DNA of 33,741 nucleotides from Bacteroidota bacterium. GTDB lineage: Bacteria; Bacteroidota; Bacteroidia; Bacteroidales; UBA10428. The notes beneath the pieces were generated by a model, which made no database searches, had not been told where the DNA came from, and was given only the letters and a program-made list of their open reading frames with translations. Below are positions 1 through 8,695 of this stretch, one piece after another. The stretch is from NCBI GenBank assembly GCA_003252385.1, contig QKEH01000051.1, positions 1-33,741 on the forward strand, read 5' to 3'. Both the position numbers and the translations under genes were made by a program. Numbering within the stretch: position 1 is the first letter of the stretch; every line of letters begins with the position of its first letter.

Positions 1-130
1 GCATTTTGATGGGGGGGTGACTTTTGCTATAGAAATAATAACATCTGATTGTCAGAAGATTGGAGCTTAAAATCTTCCAATTTCCTCATTAGTCGGATGA
101 TAGTGACTTTTTGTATATACACAAAAGAGT

Positions 131-542
131 ATCGAGTAAGCAGTAGGGCTCACGCCCTACACCTCTCATACCACCGTACGTACGGTTCCGTATACGGCGG
201 TTCCTAAAATTAAGTATTCATCATTTTCTTACCATTTCCAAACATCTCGTAATGTTCGTAGTCGTTGACAGGCTTAAAGACCTCCCCGGGTATTGCGCTA
301 ATACCTTCATATTTATGCCTGCTACATATACTAACATATTTTCTGTGTAAGTTTTGGGCTTTGATGGTTTGCAACACCTTACCCTATATGCCAGCCTAAT
401 ACAATTTCTGTTCGTCAGACCAATGTTTTGTCTAGGACTTCTCAATGCCTCTCAACAGTAACCTTGTCTTTGACTAATACTTCCCCTTACCGGGCGTATA
501 TAGGACTTGCACCTCCATGTATCAGCGCCCTGCCGGGCGCAC
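131..542 (-). mobile_element. Group IIC intron, ORF-less (ribozyme only)
   Basis: Read on the minus strand, the element starts with GTGCGCCCGGCAGGGCGC at 542, which fits the group II 5' consensus GUGYG and the first domain I hairpin. It then shows other conserved core segments, including TACCCGGGGAGGTC near 290. A 34-nt domain V follows (about 170-203: GAACCGCCGTATAC, GGAA turn, CCGTACGTACGGTGG). Domain VI is a GTAGGGC/GCCCTAC hairpin (143-160), and the end is CTTACTCGAT at 131. These motifs match, from memory, the IIC ribozyme type known from Oceanobacillus iheyensis. No reverse transcriptase/maturase is present. The domain II-IV region is short and could be a deletion scar; a short frame ending in TAA just before domain V might be a maturase remnant. 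It lies directly after the T-tract of the tRNA-Met terminator, the classic IIC target. Exact ends are inferred from consensus and may be off by a few bases. Confidence 0.82.
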
Positions 543-544
543 AC

Positions 545-580
545 AAAAAAACCCCGGTATCGTTGCCGATACCGGGGTTT
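545..580 (-). terminator. Rho-independent terminator of tRNA-Met
   Basis: On the minus strand a 14-bp perfect stem (AAACCCCGGTATCG / CGATACCGGGGTTT) closes a GCAA tetraloop and runs into a T-tract. It starts 9 bases after the tRNA 3' end, so it terminates the tRNA transcript. The intron begins right after the T-tract. Confidence 0.9.
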
Positions 581-588
581 ACACCTTG

Positions 589-662
589 TAGCGAGAGAGA
601 GACTTGAACTCTCGACCTCAGGATTATGAATCCTGCGCTCTAACCAGCTGAGCTACCTCGCC
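589..662 (-). tRNA. tRNA-Met (CAT), elongator type
   Basis: The minus strand folds into a full cloverleaf: acceptor GGCGAGG/TCTCGCT, D-arm GCTCAGCTGGTTAGAGC, anticodon arm CAGGA-TTCATAA-TCCTG, and T-arm GAGAG-TTCAAGT-CTCTC. The anticodon is CAT. The anticodon stem lacks the three consecutive G-C pairs of initiator tRNAs, so elongator Met is favoured. A lysidine-modified tRNA-Ile2, which also has a CAT anticodon, cannot be fully excluded. CCA is not encoded. The promoter lies at 729-761 and the terminator immediately downstream. Confidence 0.93.
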
Positions 663-728
663 ATTACATACTGAACACTTGCTTTTGTGTTCCCCCGCCT
701 GTCCGACACTGGGGTTTCAAAGCGGATG

Positions 729-761
729 CAAAGATATATTTCTTTTTTAAAAAAAGACAAA
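729..761 (-). promoter_or_regulatory. Bacteroidota-type promoter for tRNA-Met
   Basis: On the minus strand TTTG (761-758), a 21-base spacer and TATCTTTG (736-729) match the -33/-7 pattern TTTG...TAnnTTTG. Transcription would start near 722, about 60 bases before the tRNA. Confidence 0.6.
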
Positions 762-775
762 TTTTTTTGCCCTGC

Positions 776-805
776 TTTGGATAAAATCAATTTCTGCTAT
801 ATTTG
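776..805 (+). promoter_or_regulatory. Bacteroidota-type promoter upstream of the START-like/LptF operon
   Basis: TTTG (776-779), an 18-base spacer and TATATTTG (798-805), a full match to TAnnTTTG. The start would be near 811, giving a leader of roughly 135 bases before the gene at 948. It is back to back with the tRNA promoter. No convincing gene lies in 663-947. Confidence 0.55.
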
Positions 806-947
806 CAGCGCACTGCAATATTTTTGTATATTGTTCCGCAGTAGTGATAGAATAATCAGTTTGTCCGAAGCATAAACCAGAATGTGCCTGTGCGTTTTTC
901 CTGCTTATCATGTTTGTTGCTGACCGGATCGTGTAAAACTCACCAGA

Positions 948-1322
948 ATGAAGAAAAAAATAACACTCGAATATAATCTTAAATCTTCTCCCAAAGTACT
1001 GTATGCCCGCTTAAGTACCCCGGGAGGGTTGGCGGAATGGTTTGCCGATGATGTTAACCTGCGAGGACATATTTACTACTTCATTTGGGACGGAAGCGAA
1101 CAGTTGGCGGAAATAGTCAGAAAGAAAGAAAACCGTTACATTCAGTTCAAATGGATGAACGACCCGGATGAAGCCACCTTGGAATTTCGCATCAATGTGG
1201 ATGATTTGACGGGAGATGTGGCCCTGGTGGTTATCGACACCATTGAAGAAGGCGAAGAGGACGATGCAGTGGTTTTATGGGACAGCCAAATAGCAGAACT
1301 CAGACACGTACTGGGCTCCTGA
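948..1322 (+). CDS. START-like domain protein (SRPBCC fold)
   Basis: A 124-residue cytoplasmic protein with no signal peptide or membrane segment. The N-terminal half (KITLEYNLKSSPKVLYARLS, then LAEWFADDV) has the layout of AHSA1/START-like proteins: a beta strand, a short helix where small ligands or partners are clasped, and a W-F pair. The C-terminus is acidic (EEGEEDD) and ends in a long helix, as in the Bacteroidota-specific START-like family. The ligand is unknown. It lies 74 bases before the LptF-type permease on the same strand, and this neighbourhood is common in the phylum, so a link to envelope lipid handling is possible but inferred. ATG is the first start in frame after the promoter. 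Confidence 0.8.
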   Translation: MKKKITLEYNLKSSPKVLYARLSTPGGLAEWFADDVNLRGHIYYFIWDGSEQLAEIVRKKENRYIQFKWMNDPDEATLEFRINVDDLTGDVALVVIDTIEEGEEDDAVVLWDSQIAELRHVLGS

Positions 1323-1396
1323 TCGTTTTTCGGTATCACTCTTTTTACTAATTTCACACTTTAGTACAACGCAATATTATTTAAACTCATCGAGGA

Positions 1397-3484
1397 GTGA
1401 AGCAGTTACACCGGCTTGTATTAAAATCGTTTATTGGCCCCTTTATCCTTATCTTCTTCATTGTACTTTTTATACTGCTCATGCAGTTCCTCTGGAGATA
1501 CATCGATGACCTGGTCGGCAAAGGCTTATCCTTTATGGTAATTGGTGAACTTTTACTGTACACCTCATCGAGCTTGGTTCCCATGGCACTTCCACTGTCC
1601 ATTCTGATGTCGTCGCTGATGACTTTCGGAAATATGGGCGAATACTACGAACTCACAGCCATTAAAGCCTCGGGGATATCTCTGCGGCGTATAATGATGC
1701 CGCTGATGCTTTTTATTTTCCTGGTTAGTATAGGTGCTTTTTTCTTTGCCAACGATGTACTGCCCTACACCAATCTTAAGATGCGTTCGCTGCTGTATGA
1801 CGTACGCAATCAACGTCCGGAGATTCAGATAATGCCGGGCTCCTTCTACAACGGCATAGACGGGTATAGTATGCGTGTTGACCGGAAAGACCCGAATACC
1901 AACATGCTCTACGACATTAAAATTTACGACCATACCCTGCGAAATGGGAACACGAGTGTAATACTGGCTGATTCGGGAAGAATGATTGTTACCGAAGACG
2001 AACGGAATTTGATTTTCACCCTCTACAACGGGTATAGCTACAACGAAGTGGAAGAAGAACGGTCGCGCAAGAAATTTCGCACCTACCCCCACCGCCTCGA
2101 TAAATTTGAAGAACAAGAGATCTATATCACTTTAGTAGGCTTTGCTCTGGAACGAACAGACGAGAATCTGTTTCGGAACCATTATTCCATGCTCAACCTG
2201 GAACAACTTACCTATATGGAAGATTCCATGATCAGGGATATTGACGAAAAAGCCGGCGCACTCCAGGAAAACCTCCTGAGAGACAACTACTTCAAGGCCG
2301 GAAAACTGGCCTACCTAAGCACCTCGGAGCAAAAGAAAGTCCGGCACAACACCTTCGATCGCGTGATCAAATCGCATCTCATCGAGAAGCTGCCCAACCT
2401 GCCCCCATCTGGCTTGGCAGCTCAACCTGCCGACACGGACTCGGCCCAAACGAAGATGGATGAGGATCCCATCGAAATCATAGCAGCACCGGACACCGCT
2501 TTTTATAGAAACCTCTTCCAACAACTAACGCTGAAAGAACAAGAATCGGTTCTGCGCGAAGCAGCCGGCTATGCCCGCTCAGCCCGAACCTATGTGGTAA
2601 GTTCATCTAACGCCATCGACTCAAAAATTGATTTACTGCGCCGTTTTGAAATTGAATGGCACCGAAAATTCACCATTGCTTTTGCCTGCTTTGCCTTTCT
2701 GCTGATTGGAGCTCCGCTGGGAGCCATCATCCGAAAAGGAGGCTTGGGTTTACCCTTGGTGTTATCAACCCTGTTTTTTATTTTCTACTACATTTTCTCC
2801 CTCATGGGCGAAAAGTTTGTTAGGGAAAGTATTATGCCCGATTACCAGGGAATGTGGTATACCTCTGCCCTGTTTTTCATTACCGGAGTGTTTCTTACCT
2901 ACAAGGCCACTACCGATGCAGCCATTCTCAATATTGACACCTATGCCAAAGTAGTACGGAAATTTATTGGCATTAAGCACACCTCCATATTAAACCAAAT
3001 TGCGCTTAAAAAGATTCCTATTGAAGCCCATGAACTGAAGGGCGAAATGCTGGTACACTCTTTAATCACACTTCGCGATCAGATGGAAGAAGTTCAGGAG
3101 ACTATTGAAAATCGCCGTTCGTTTGGCGGATTTCTTCTTTCTCTGACCGGTATCCGGGAAGACAGCAACATCATTCTTCTACAACGGCTCTATGAGAATA
3201 CCGTTTTACGAATCAGCAAAACCAGTTACTTCCACGACAGAAACATTAAAAACAAACTACTGGAAATGCCCGGTTTCAATTACAAACAGTACATGGATAC
3301 CCAATGGCGTCTTTACCTTAAACTCCTGCTGCTGCTAATTCCTCCGATTACCATTATAGTGATAATCAGGCATTTTATGCAACAATACAATCTAAAGGCA
3401 CGCCTTAAAAATATTGACCAGAAAGTTGAAAATTTACTCGTTCTGATACAAAGCAGCGAAGATTTTGAAAGAAGCAAGGCATGA
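1397..3484 (+). CDS. LptF/LptG-family permease (YjgP/YjgQ)
   Basis: Probable membrane component of the lipopolysaccharide export ABC transporter, which pulls LPS from the inner membrane towards the periplasmic bridge. There are three N-terminal membrane segments (about 10-33, 50-76, 100-120), a large periplasmic region (about 125-420), three more segments (about 425-510), a soluble region and a last membrane helix (about 637-657). MQFLWRYIDDLVGKGL after TM1 and LMTFGNMGEYYEL after TM2 are typical of Bacteroidota LptF. At 695 residues it is far longer than the roughly 360-residue proteobacterial proteins; a long periplasmic insert and C-terminal extension account for this. The start is GTG: an in-frame stop lies at 1382 and no ATG fits. 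The stop overlaps the next gene by 4 bases (ATGA). Confidence 0.88.
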   Translation: MKQLHRLVLKSFIGPFILIFFIVLFILLMQFLWRYIDDLVGKGLSFMVIGELLLYTSSSLVPMALPLSILMSSLMTFGNMGEYYELTAIKASGISLRRIMMPLMLFIFLVSIGAFFFANDVLPYTNLKMRSLLYDVRNQRPEIQIMPGSFYNGIDGYSMRVDRKDPNTNMLYDIKIYDHTLRNGNTSVILADSGRMIVTEDERNLIFTLYNGYSYNEVEEERSRKKFRTYPHRLDKFEEQEIYITLVGFALERTDENLFRNHYSMLNLEQLTYMEDSMIRDIDEKAGALQENLLRDNYFKAGKLAYLSTSEQKKVRHNTFDRVIKSHLIEKLPNLPPSGLAAQPADTDSAQTKMDEDPIEIIAAPDTAFYRNLFQQLTLKEQESVLREAAGYARSARTYVVSSSNAIDSKIDLLRRFEIEWHRKFTIAFACFAFLLIGAPLGAIIRKGGLGLPLVLSTLFFIFYYIFSLMGEKFVRESIMPDYQGMWYTSALFFITGVFLTYKATTDAAILNIDTYAKVVRKFIGIKHTSILNQIALKKIPIEAHELKGEMLVHSLITLRDQMEEVQETIENRRSFGGFLLSLTGIREDSNIILLQRLYENTVLRISKTSYFHDRNIKNKLLEMPGFNYKQYMDTQWRLYLKLLLLLIPPITIIVIIRHFMQQYNLKARLKNIDQKVENLLVLIQSSEDFERSKA

Positions 3485-4692
3485 GAATTTTACAACTCTG
3501 CAATAAAATCCCCTATCCACCACGCGATGGTGGTTCCATTGCCATGCTCAATCTGATAAGTTCATTGGCCAACGCCCAACACGAGATCACCGTTTTGGCT
3601 ATGAATACCGACAAACATGCATTTCCGGTTCAGGAAATACCCGGGCAGCTGCGGAGCAAAATAACTTTTCAATATATCTATGTTGATACCCGGATTAAGC
3701 CCATACGGCTGATTCGAAACTTATGTTTCTCGCGAGAGCCCTACAATGCCGAGCGTTTTTTAAGCAAAACATACGAATGCGAATTGCAAAAACTCTTGCT
3801 TGCATCCCGTTTCGATCTTATACAGTTGGAAGGATTGTATCTCAAACCGTATATATCTGCTATCCGAAGTGTAAGTCCTTCCAGTCTTATTGTATATCGG
3901 GCGCATAATGTGGAGTATGAAATATGGGAGAACCTTAGCTTGTCGGGTAGGAATCCCCTTCGTAGCAGCTACCTGAAAAATCTGGCCCAACGAATTCGAA
4001 GCTACGAAGCCGATATGATTAACCGCTACGACCTGTTACTTCCCATTAGCCAAAGCGATGCCGACCAATTTAGCCAAATGGGCAATACAAAACCCGTTTG
4101 CGTATTCCCAACCGGTTTTCAGCCCGAAGATTTTAAAGCACCCTCCCCGGCACCAGCCTCTGCCGATCTCTTTTTCATTGGTGCCCTCGACTGGTACCCC
4201 AATCAGGAAGGGCTACAATGGTTTTTGCAAGCCGTGTGGCCAAGACTCCAACAGCGCTTCCCCAAACTGAGAATGCATATTGCCGGCCGTAATGCCCCGG
4301 AATGGCTTGCTATCCTGGTGCTCCGGGCAGGAGCCGATTACCATGGTGAAGTGGAATCGGCAAAACAATTTATGGACAGCCATACCATTATGGTAACCCC
4401 CCTTTTTGCCGGCAGCGGATTGCGCATAAAAATTATTGAAGCCATGGCACGGAGTAAGGTAGTGGTCACCACCACTAAAGGCGCCCAGGGCCTTGCAACC
4501 TCTCACCCGGACACGATTCGTATCTGCGACACCGCTGAAAGCATGATCACCGAAATTGAACATCTGATTCAACACCCGGATCAATGTGCAACCATTGCAC
4601 AAAATGCTTTTACCTTTGCTTCTGATAACTATAATAGCCAAACACTTACCGGAAAGTTGTTGGATTTTTACAGCAAACACCTGGGGATATGA
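3481..4692 (+). CDS. Glycosyltransferase, GT4-like (GT-B fold)
   Basis: A 403-residue protein beginning with the GT-B N-terminal strand and a glycine loop (LCNKIPYPPRDGGS). The C-terminal half has the GT4 donor-site region: FIGALDWYPN, then PLFAGSGLRIKIIEAMA with the conserved glutamate, then VVVTTTKGAQGL. It should transfer a sugar from a nucleotide donor; acceptor and sugar cannot be told from the sequence. No signal peptide; probably acts at the cytoplasmic face of the membrane. It overlaps the permease gene upstream and the GT2 gene downstream by 4 bases each (ATGA), so the three are likely translationally coupled. Context suggests surface polysaccharide or lipid glycosylation. Confidence 0.87.
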   Translation: MRILQLCNKIPYPPRDGGSIAMLNLISSLANAQHEITVLAMNTDKHAFPVQEIPGQLRSKITFQYIYVDTRIKPIRLIRNLCFSREPYNAERFLSKTYECELQKLLLASRFDLIQLEGLYLKPYISAIRSVSPSSLIVYRAHNVEYEIWENLSLSGRNPLRSSYLKNLAQRIRSYEADMINRYDLLLPISQSDADQFSQMGNTKPVCVFPTGFQPEDFKAPSPAPASADLFFIGALDWYPNQEGLQWFLQAVWPRLQQRFPKLRMHIAGRNAPEWLAILVLRAGADYHGEVESAKQFMDSHTIMVTPLFAGSGLRIKIIEAMARSKVVVTTTKGAQGLATSHPDTIRICDTAESMITEIEHLIQHPDQCATIAQNAFTFASDNYNSQTLTGKLLDFYSKHLGI

Positions 4693-5861
4693 TAATCAGC
4701 TTTTGGATACTACTGGCACTGATTTTCTATACCTATCTGGGGTATCCACTTCTGGTGGCTCTGGCCGGCACCATTAAAAACCTGTTTAACTCGTCGGAAG
4801 TACCCAACAACGTTCCTTTACCGGAAGTCAGCCTGCTAATTGCTGCTTACAACGAAGCCGAATGGGTGCACCCGAAAATGGCTAATTCCATCGATCTGGA
4901 CTACCCGAAAGAGAAATTAAAAATTGTTTGGGTAACCGATGGCAGCAACGACACTACCGTGCAGAAACTCCGCAACTACCCCGATGTGCAGATTATTCAC
5001 CAGAACGACCGCAAGGGAAAAACTGCTGCAATTAACCGGGCCATGCCATATATCCATACGCCCTTTGTGGTGTTTTGCGATGCCAATACCCTGCTGGATT
5101 CGCAGGCTATTAAAAATCTGATGAAACCCTTTGCCGATCCGAAGGTTGGTTGTGTAGCCGGAGAGAAGCGCATCCGAAAAGAAGCTTCCGATACCGCAGC
5201 CGGATCGGGCGAAGGCAGCTACTGGAAGTACGAATCCTGGATCAAGTCGTCCGAGTCGAAAGTACAATCGACCCTGGCTGTTGCCGGCGAACTGTATGCC
5301 ATACGCACCGAATTGTATCAACCGGTTCCCGAAGATACCATCATCGACGATTTTGTGATATCACTCCAGATAGCGCGACAGAAGTATCACATTCAATACC
5401 GCGCCGATGCCTTTGCCGTAGAAAGTCCCTCGGTAAATATCCGGGAGGAGCTAAAACGGAAGATCCGGATTGCCTCCGGAGGAATCCAAACTACGTTTCG
5501 TTACCCGGCAATGCTCAACCCTCTGCAATATGGCCTTCTAAGTCTACAGTACCTATCCCATAAAGTACTCCGTTGGCTGGTTATACCCCTGGCCATTCCA
5601 ATACTTCTGGTACTGAACCTTAGTATTTGTTACCGCCACCACTGGTCGATGAACGGCTATCTGTTACTCCTATTGCTACAACTACTCTTCTATTTGTTAA
5701 CCGCAACCGGATGGGTTTTGCAACAACGAAACATTCGTTGGAAACCGATCTTTTTCCCCTTTTACATAAGTGTAATGAACTACGCGCAGATTGCAGGACT
5801 GATCCGGTTTTGCAGACAAAAGCACTCGGCCGTTTGGGATAAAGCGGTACGTATCCGGTAG
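4689..5861 (+). CDS. Glycosyltransferase family 2, membrane-bound
   Basis: A 390-residue processive-type GT2. It has an N-terminal membrane helix (about 2-27), then the GT-A domain with SLLIAAYNE, WVTDGSNDTT and the metal-binding CDANTLLD. GELYAIRTEL and EDTIIDDFVISLQI follow, then RKIRIASGG in the place of the QxxRW-type acceptor motif. Two to three membrane helices lie near the C-terminus (about 300-365). The layout resembles synthases that polymerise or transfer sugars while attached to the inner membrane. It overlaps the GT4 gene by 4 bases and closes the operon. The product sugar is unknown. Confidence 0.87.
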   Translation: MIISFWILLALIFYTYLGYPLLVALAGTIKNLFNSSEVPNNVPLPEVSLLIAAYNEAEWVHPKMANSIDLDYPKEKLKIVWVTDGSNDTTVQKLRNYPDVQIIHQNDRKGKTAAINRAMPYIHTPFVVFCDANTLLDSQAIKNLMKPFADPKVGCVAGEKRIRKEASDTAAGSGEGSYWKYESWIKSSESKVQSTLAVAGELYAIRTELYQPVPEDTIIDDFVISLQIARQKYHIQYRADAFAVESPSVNIREELKRKIRIASGGIQTTFRYPAMLNPLQYGLLSLQYLSHKVLRWLVIPLAIPILLVLNLSICYRHHWSMNGYLLLLLLQLLFYLLTATGWVLQQRNIRWKPIFFPFYISVMNYAQIAGLIRFCRQKHSAVWDKAVRIR

Positions 5862-5911
5862 CCTGAATCTGTACCGGCGATGCATGGAAAGTGGATATGC
5901 CGGATAAATAC

Positions 5912-5942
5912 TTGGGGATATAAAATACAAAGTCTACTTTTG
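5912..5942 (+). promoter_or_regulatory. Bacteroidota-type promoter for ribBA-fmt
   Basis: TTG (5912-5914), a 20-base spacer and TACTTTTG (5935-5942), a perfect TAnnTTTG. Transcription would begin near 5949, which rules out the ATG at 5880 as the ribBA start and supports 5973. Confidence 0.65.
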
Positions 5943-5972
5943 CGGTTCAAACAGAACAATAATCCGAATAGT

Positions 5973-7217
5973 ATGGTGCAGGACAAAACCAATGCTGCGA
6001 AACTGAACAGCATTGAAGAAGCTGTTGAAGCAATAAAAAAAGGAGAAGTAATCATTGTAGTGGATGATGAGGATCGTGAGAACGAAGGTGATTTCATTTG
6101 TGCCGCCGAACTGATTACCCCCGAAATCGTAAATTTCATGGCCCGGTACGGCCGTGGCCTTATATGCGTCCCACTTCCCGAATCGCGTTGCGAAGAACTT
6201 GAACTGGATCTTATGGTTCCGATCAATACCGCGCTGCACGCCACTCCATTTACCGTATCGGTAGATTTACTGGGTCATGGCTGCACCACGGGTATCTCGG
6301 CCAGCGACCGTTCTGCCACCATCAATGCACTGGTAAACGAAAGAACCCAACCCGAGGATTTAGGCCGCCCCGGACATATTTTCCCTCTGAAAGCCCGTAA
6401 CCGGGGCGTGTTGAGGCGTGCCGGCCATACTGAGGCAGCGGTTGACCTGGCTCGATTGGCAGGCCTTAAACCCGGCGGCGTACTGGTTGAAATCATGAAT
6501 GAAGATGGTACCATGGCCCGCTTGCCCCAACTTTTGGATATTGCAAGGCAGTATAACCTGAAGATTATCACCATAAAAAGTCTGATCGCCTATCAACTTC
6601 AACGCGACACCCTGATTGAACGCGGCGAACGCGTTAAGCTGCCTACCGAATTTGGCGAATTTGACTTGATTCCTTTTATTCAAAAATCGAACGGACTGGA
6701 ACATGTGGCCCTTATTAAAGGATGTTGGAGTATGGAAGAGCCGGTTTTGGTGCGGGTTCATTCCTCCTGTATGACGGGCGATATTTTTCATTCGTACCGT
6801 TGCGACTGCGGACCTCAACTCCAGGAAGCCATGCGGCGGATCGATGAAGTTGGACAAGGAGTTATTGTTTATCTGAACCAGGAGGGGCGTGGCATTGGAC
6901 TGTTCAATAAAATGAAAGCATACAAGTTGCAGGAAGCAGGACGGGACACGGTACAGGCCAATATCGACCTGGGATTTGAGGACGATGAACGCGACTATGG
7001 CATTGGTGCCAGCATTCTCCGCGAACTGGGACTGGGACAAATACGACTGCTTACCAACAATCCGGTAAAACGTGCCGGACTGGAAGGCTATGGACTAAAA
7101 GTGGTCGAAAATGTACCCATTGTAATCCCTCCCAACAAGCACAACGAGTTCTACCTGAAGACCAAGCAAAACAAAATGGGCCACCTGCTCGATTTTAATA
7201 CCAAGAAGAACCAATAA
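5973..7217 (+). CDS. ribBA: Bifunctional 3,4-dihydroxy-2-butanone-4-phosphate synthase / GTP cyclohydrolase II
   Basis: Catalyses the two entry reactions of riboflavin synthesis: ribulose 5-phosphate to dihydroxybutanone phosphate, and GTP to the diaminopyrimidine precursor. The RibB domain (about 10-205) has the acidic metal/substrate loop [11 protein letters not shown] (31-41) and [14 protein letters not shown]. The RibA domain (about 207-400) has zinc cysteines C266, C277 and C279, spaced as in E. coli RibA, and [10 protein letters not shown]. With the start at 5973 the protein has 414 residues, the usual size. A longer frame begins at 5880, but it precedes the predicted transcription start. 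fmt follows 24 bases downstream and is probably cotranscribed. Confidence 0.96.
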   Translation: MVQDKTNAAKLNSIEEAVEAIKKGEVIIVVDDEDRENEGDFICAAELITPEIVNFMARYGRGLICVPLPESRCEELELDLMVPINTALHATPFTVSVDLLGHGCTTGISASDRSATINALVNERTQPEDLGRPGHIFPLKARNRGVLRRAGHTEAAVDLARLAGLKPGGVLVEIMNEDGTMARLPQLLDIARQYNLKIITIKSLIAYQLQRDTLIERGERVKLPTEFGEFDLIPFIQKSNGLEHVALIKGCWSMEEPVLVRVHSSCMTGDIFHSYRCDCGPQLQEAMRRIDEVGQGVIVYLNQEGRGIGLFNKMKAYKLQEAGRDTVQANIDLGFEDDERDYGIGASILRELGLGQIRLLTNNPVKRAGLEGYGLKVVENVPIVIPPNKHNEFYLKTKQNKMGHLLDFNTKKNQ

Positions 7218-7241
7218 TCCGATCTTTAATCCACAAGCCGC

Positions 7242-8195
7242 ATGAGTTTGAGAATCGTATTTATGGGCACCCCCGACTTTGCAGTAGCCTCCTTGCGCAA
7301 GTTACTGGAAGCGGGTATGGACGTAGTTGCTGTGATCACAGCTCCCGATAAACCGGCCGGCAGAGGAAAAAAAATACAACTATCGCCCGTTAAACAATTT
7401 GCACAACAAGCGGGCATCTCAACCATTCTGCAACCGGCCAATTTAAAAGATCCGGATTTTATCCAGACCCTGCAAAACCTGCAGGCCGATTTGCAGATTG
7501 TAGTAGCTTTCCGCATGCTCCCTGAAATAGTTTGGCAAATGCCCCCCAAGGGCACGGTGAACCTGCATGCCTCCCTGCTTCCCAATTACCGTGGGGCTGC
7601 ACCCATTAACTGGGCTCTGATTAACGGCGAGAAAGAAACCGGAGTAACCACGTTTTTTATTGAGAAAGAAATTGATACCGGCCAGATTCTGTTTCGCGAA
7701 AAAGTGCCCATTACCGATGATATGGATGCCGGAACGTTGCACGACCGGTTGATGCTCGTGGGTGGGGACTTACTGGTTACCACCATCCGATCCATTGAGA
7801 CCGGAAACATTACCCCTGTCGAACAGGACAAACTAGAGAGTACGCGGAAAAGCGCCCCGAAAATATTCAAGGACAATTGTCGAATCGATTGGACAAAAAC
7901 CGCCCCGGAGGTACATAATTTTGTTCGGGGACTAAGCCCCTATCCTGCCGCATGGACGGAGCTTAGCGATAACTCGCAAAGTATCTCGCTCAAAATCTTC
8001 CGCACCCATATTGAAACCGAGCCACTCCATTTTGCTCCCGGACAACTCATTACCGACCATAAAACTTACCTGAAAATTACCCTCACTGACGGCATCATTT
8101 CCATAGAAGAGTTACAATTGGCAGGTAAGACACGAATGACTATTGTCGATTTCTTACGTGGTTTCCAGAATCTGAACACCTACCACCTGGTATAA
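7242..8195 (+). CDS. fmt: Methionyl-tRNA formyltransferase
   Basis: Formylates Met-tRNA(fMet) with 10-formyl-tetrahydrofolate before translation initiation; cytoplasmic. At 317 residues it has the normal size. The N-terminal Rossmann-like domain begins RIVFMGTPDFAV. The tRNA-contacting loop is KPAGRGKK (37-44). The catalytic triad is N107 and H109 in NLHASLLPNYRGAAP, with D145 in IDTGQIL. The C-terminal OB-like tRNA-binding domain begins near 205 (VRGLSPYPAAW). It lies 24 bases after ribBA on the same strand and ends 14 bases before the convergent DUF362 gene. Confidence 0.96.
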   Translation: MSLRIVFMGTPDFAVASLRKLLEAGMDVVAVITAPDKPAGRGKKIQLSPVKQFAQQAGISTILQPANLKDPDFIQTLQNLQADLQIVVAFRMLPEIVWQMPPKGTVNLHASLLPNYRGAAPINWALINGEKETGVTTFFIEKEIDTGQILFREKVPITDDMDAGTLHDRLMLVGGDLLVTTIRSIETGNITPVEQDKLESTRKSAPKIFKDNCRIDWTKTAPEVHNFVRGLSPYPAAWTELSDNSQSISLKIFRTHIETEPLHFAPGQLITDHKTYLKITLTDGIISIEELQLAGKTRMTIVDFLRGFQNLNTYHLV

Positions 8196-8209
8196 ACCTG
8201 GAATCTTCA

Positions 8210-8695
8210 CTAATCTGCCTTAACAAATTTTTTGGTACAGGTTGTTCCTTTCCCACAAACAGTGACAAAATAAATCCCGCTGCTGAGCCCGCTGCAGTCC
8301 AGTTGCATGTCCTTAGCGATTCCGGCAGATTGTTCCAACACCACTTCTCCCTGGTTGTTGCAGATAACCACCCGACCCATCCGATTCGTGCTCTGGATGG
8401 TTAGCAGGTTCAACACCGGATTAGGGTAAAGCCTTATATCTTGGTCAGTGTATTGAGTATTAGGTATGGATGTGGGTCGTCCATAATACAGGGTAGTAGT
8501 ATTCAGATACTCATCCTGCACATGAATTTTCAGTAAAAAATTGGCAGTATCCAGTACGGAAAATGGCACAATAATATCATCAAACCCTCCCGTAAAGACA
8601 GGCGCACATACCCGATCGTTCAATTCAACATCCACCCTACAGGCGCTTGTATCGGCCGACAAGTTAATGTGTATTTCGTTTTCTTCGATTCGCAA
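8210..8695 (-). CDS. C-terminal T9SS sorting-domain piece of the frameshifted DUF362 protein
   Basis: About 161 residues in a different frame from the gene upstream. The first half is a beta-rich segment (IEENEIHINLSADTSACRV...). The second half is a type A T9SS sorting domain: YPNPVLNLLTI, then GLSSGIYFVTV, ending KKFVKAD. The only start in this piece is an unlikely TTG at 8695. The same frame read upstream gives DDYSDSIPPEAQFNGLR, which continues naturally from HWSWGHFA in the other frame. I therefore read it as the tail of the DUF362 protein, separated by a one-base loss near 8738-8742, not as an independent gene. Confidence 0.8.
   Translation of the reverse strand: MRIEENEIHINLSADTSACRVDVELNDRVCAPVFTGGFDDIIVPFSVLDTANFLLKIHVQDEYLNTTTLYYGRPTSIPNTQYTDQDIRLYPNPVLNLLTIQSTNRMGRVVICNNQGEVVLEQSAGIAKDMQLDCSGLSSGIYFVTVCGKGTTCTKKFVKAD

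Noticed and set aside
55-77. GAAGATT/AATCTTC inverted repeat near the left edge.
   Set aside because: A 7-bp AT-rich stem without a T-tract on either strand; too weak to call a terminator.
221-445. 74-codon frame inside the intron on the minus strand.
   Set aside because: It lies within the ribozyme core (domains I-IV), has no recognisable protein features, and the RNA motifs explain the sequence.
119-548. The octamer TTTTGTGT (minus strand) on both sides of the group II intron, at 541-548 and 119-126, like a target-site duplication.
   Set aside because: Group II retrohoming does not make target duplications, the copies are not at equal distance from the intron ends, and the sequence is low in complexity.
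687-875. 62-codon frame between the tRNA and the START-like gene.
   Set aside because: It spans two back-to-back promoters, has random composition and resembles no protein.
1565-2116. 183-codon minus-strand frame opposite the LptF-like gene.
   Set aside because: It is a shadow of a well-supported plus-strand gene, and its residues show no family features.
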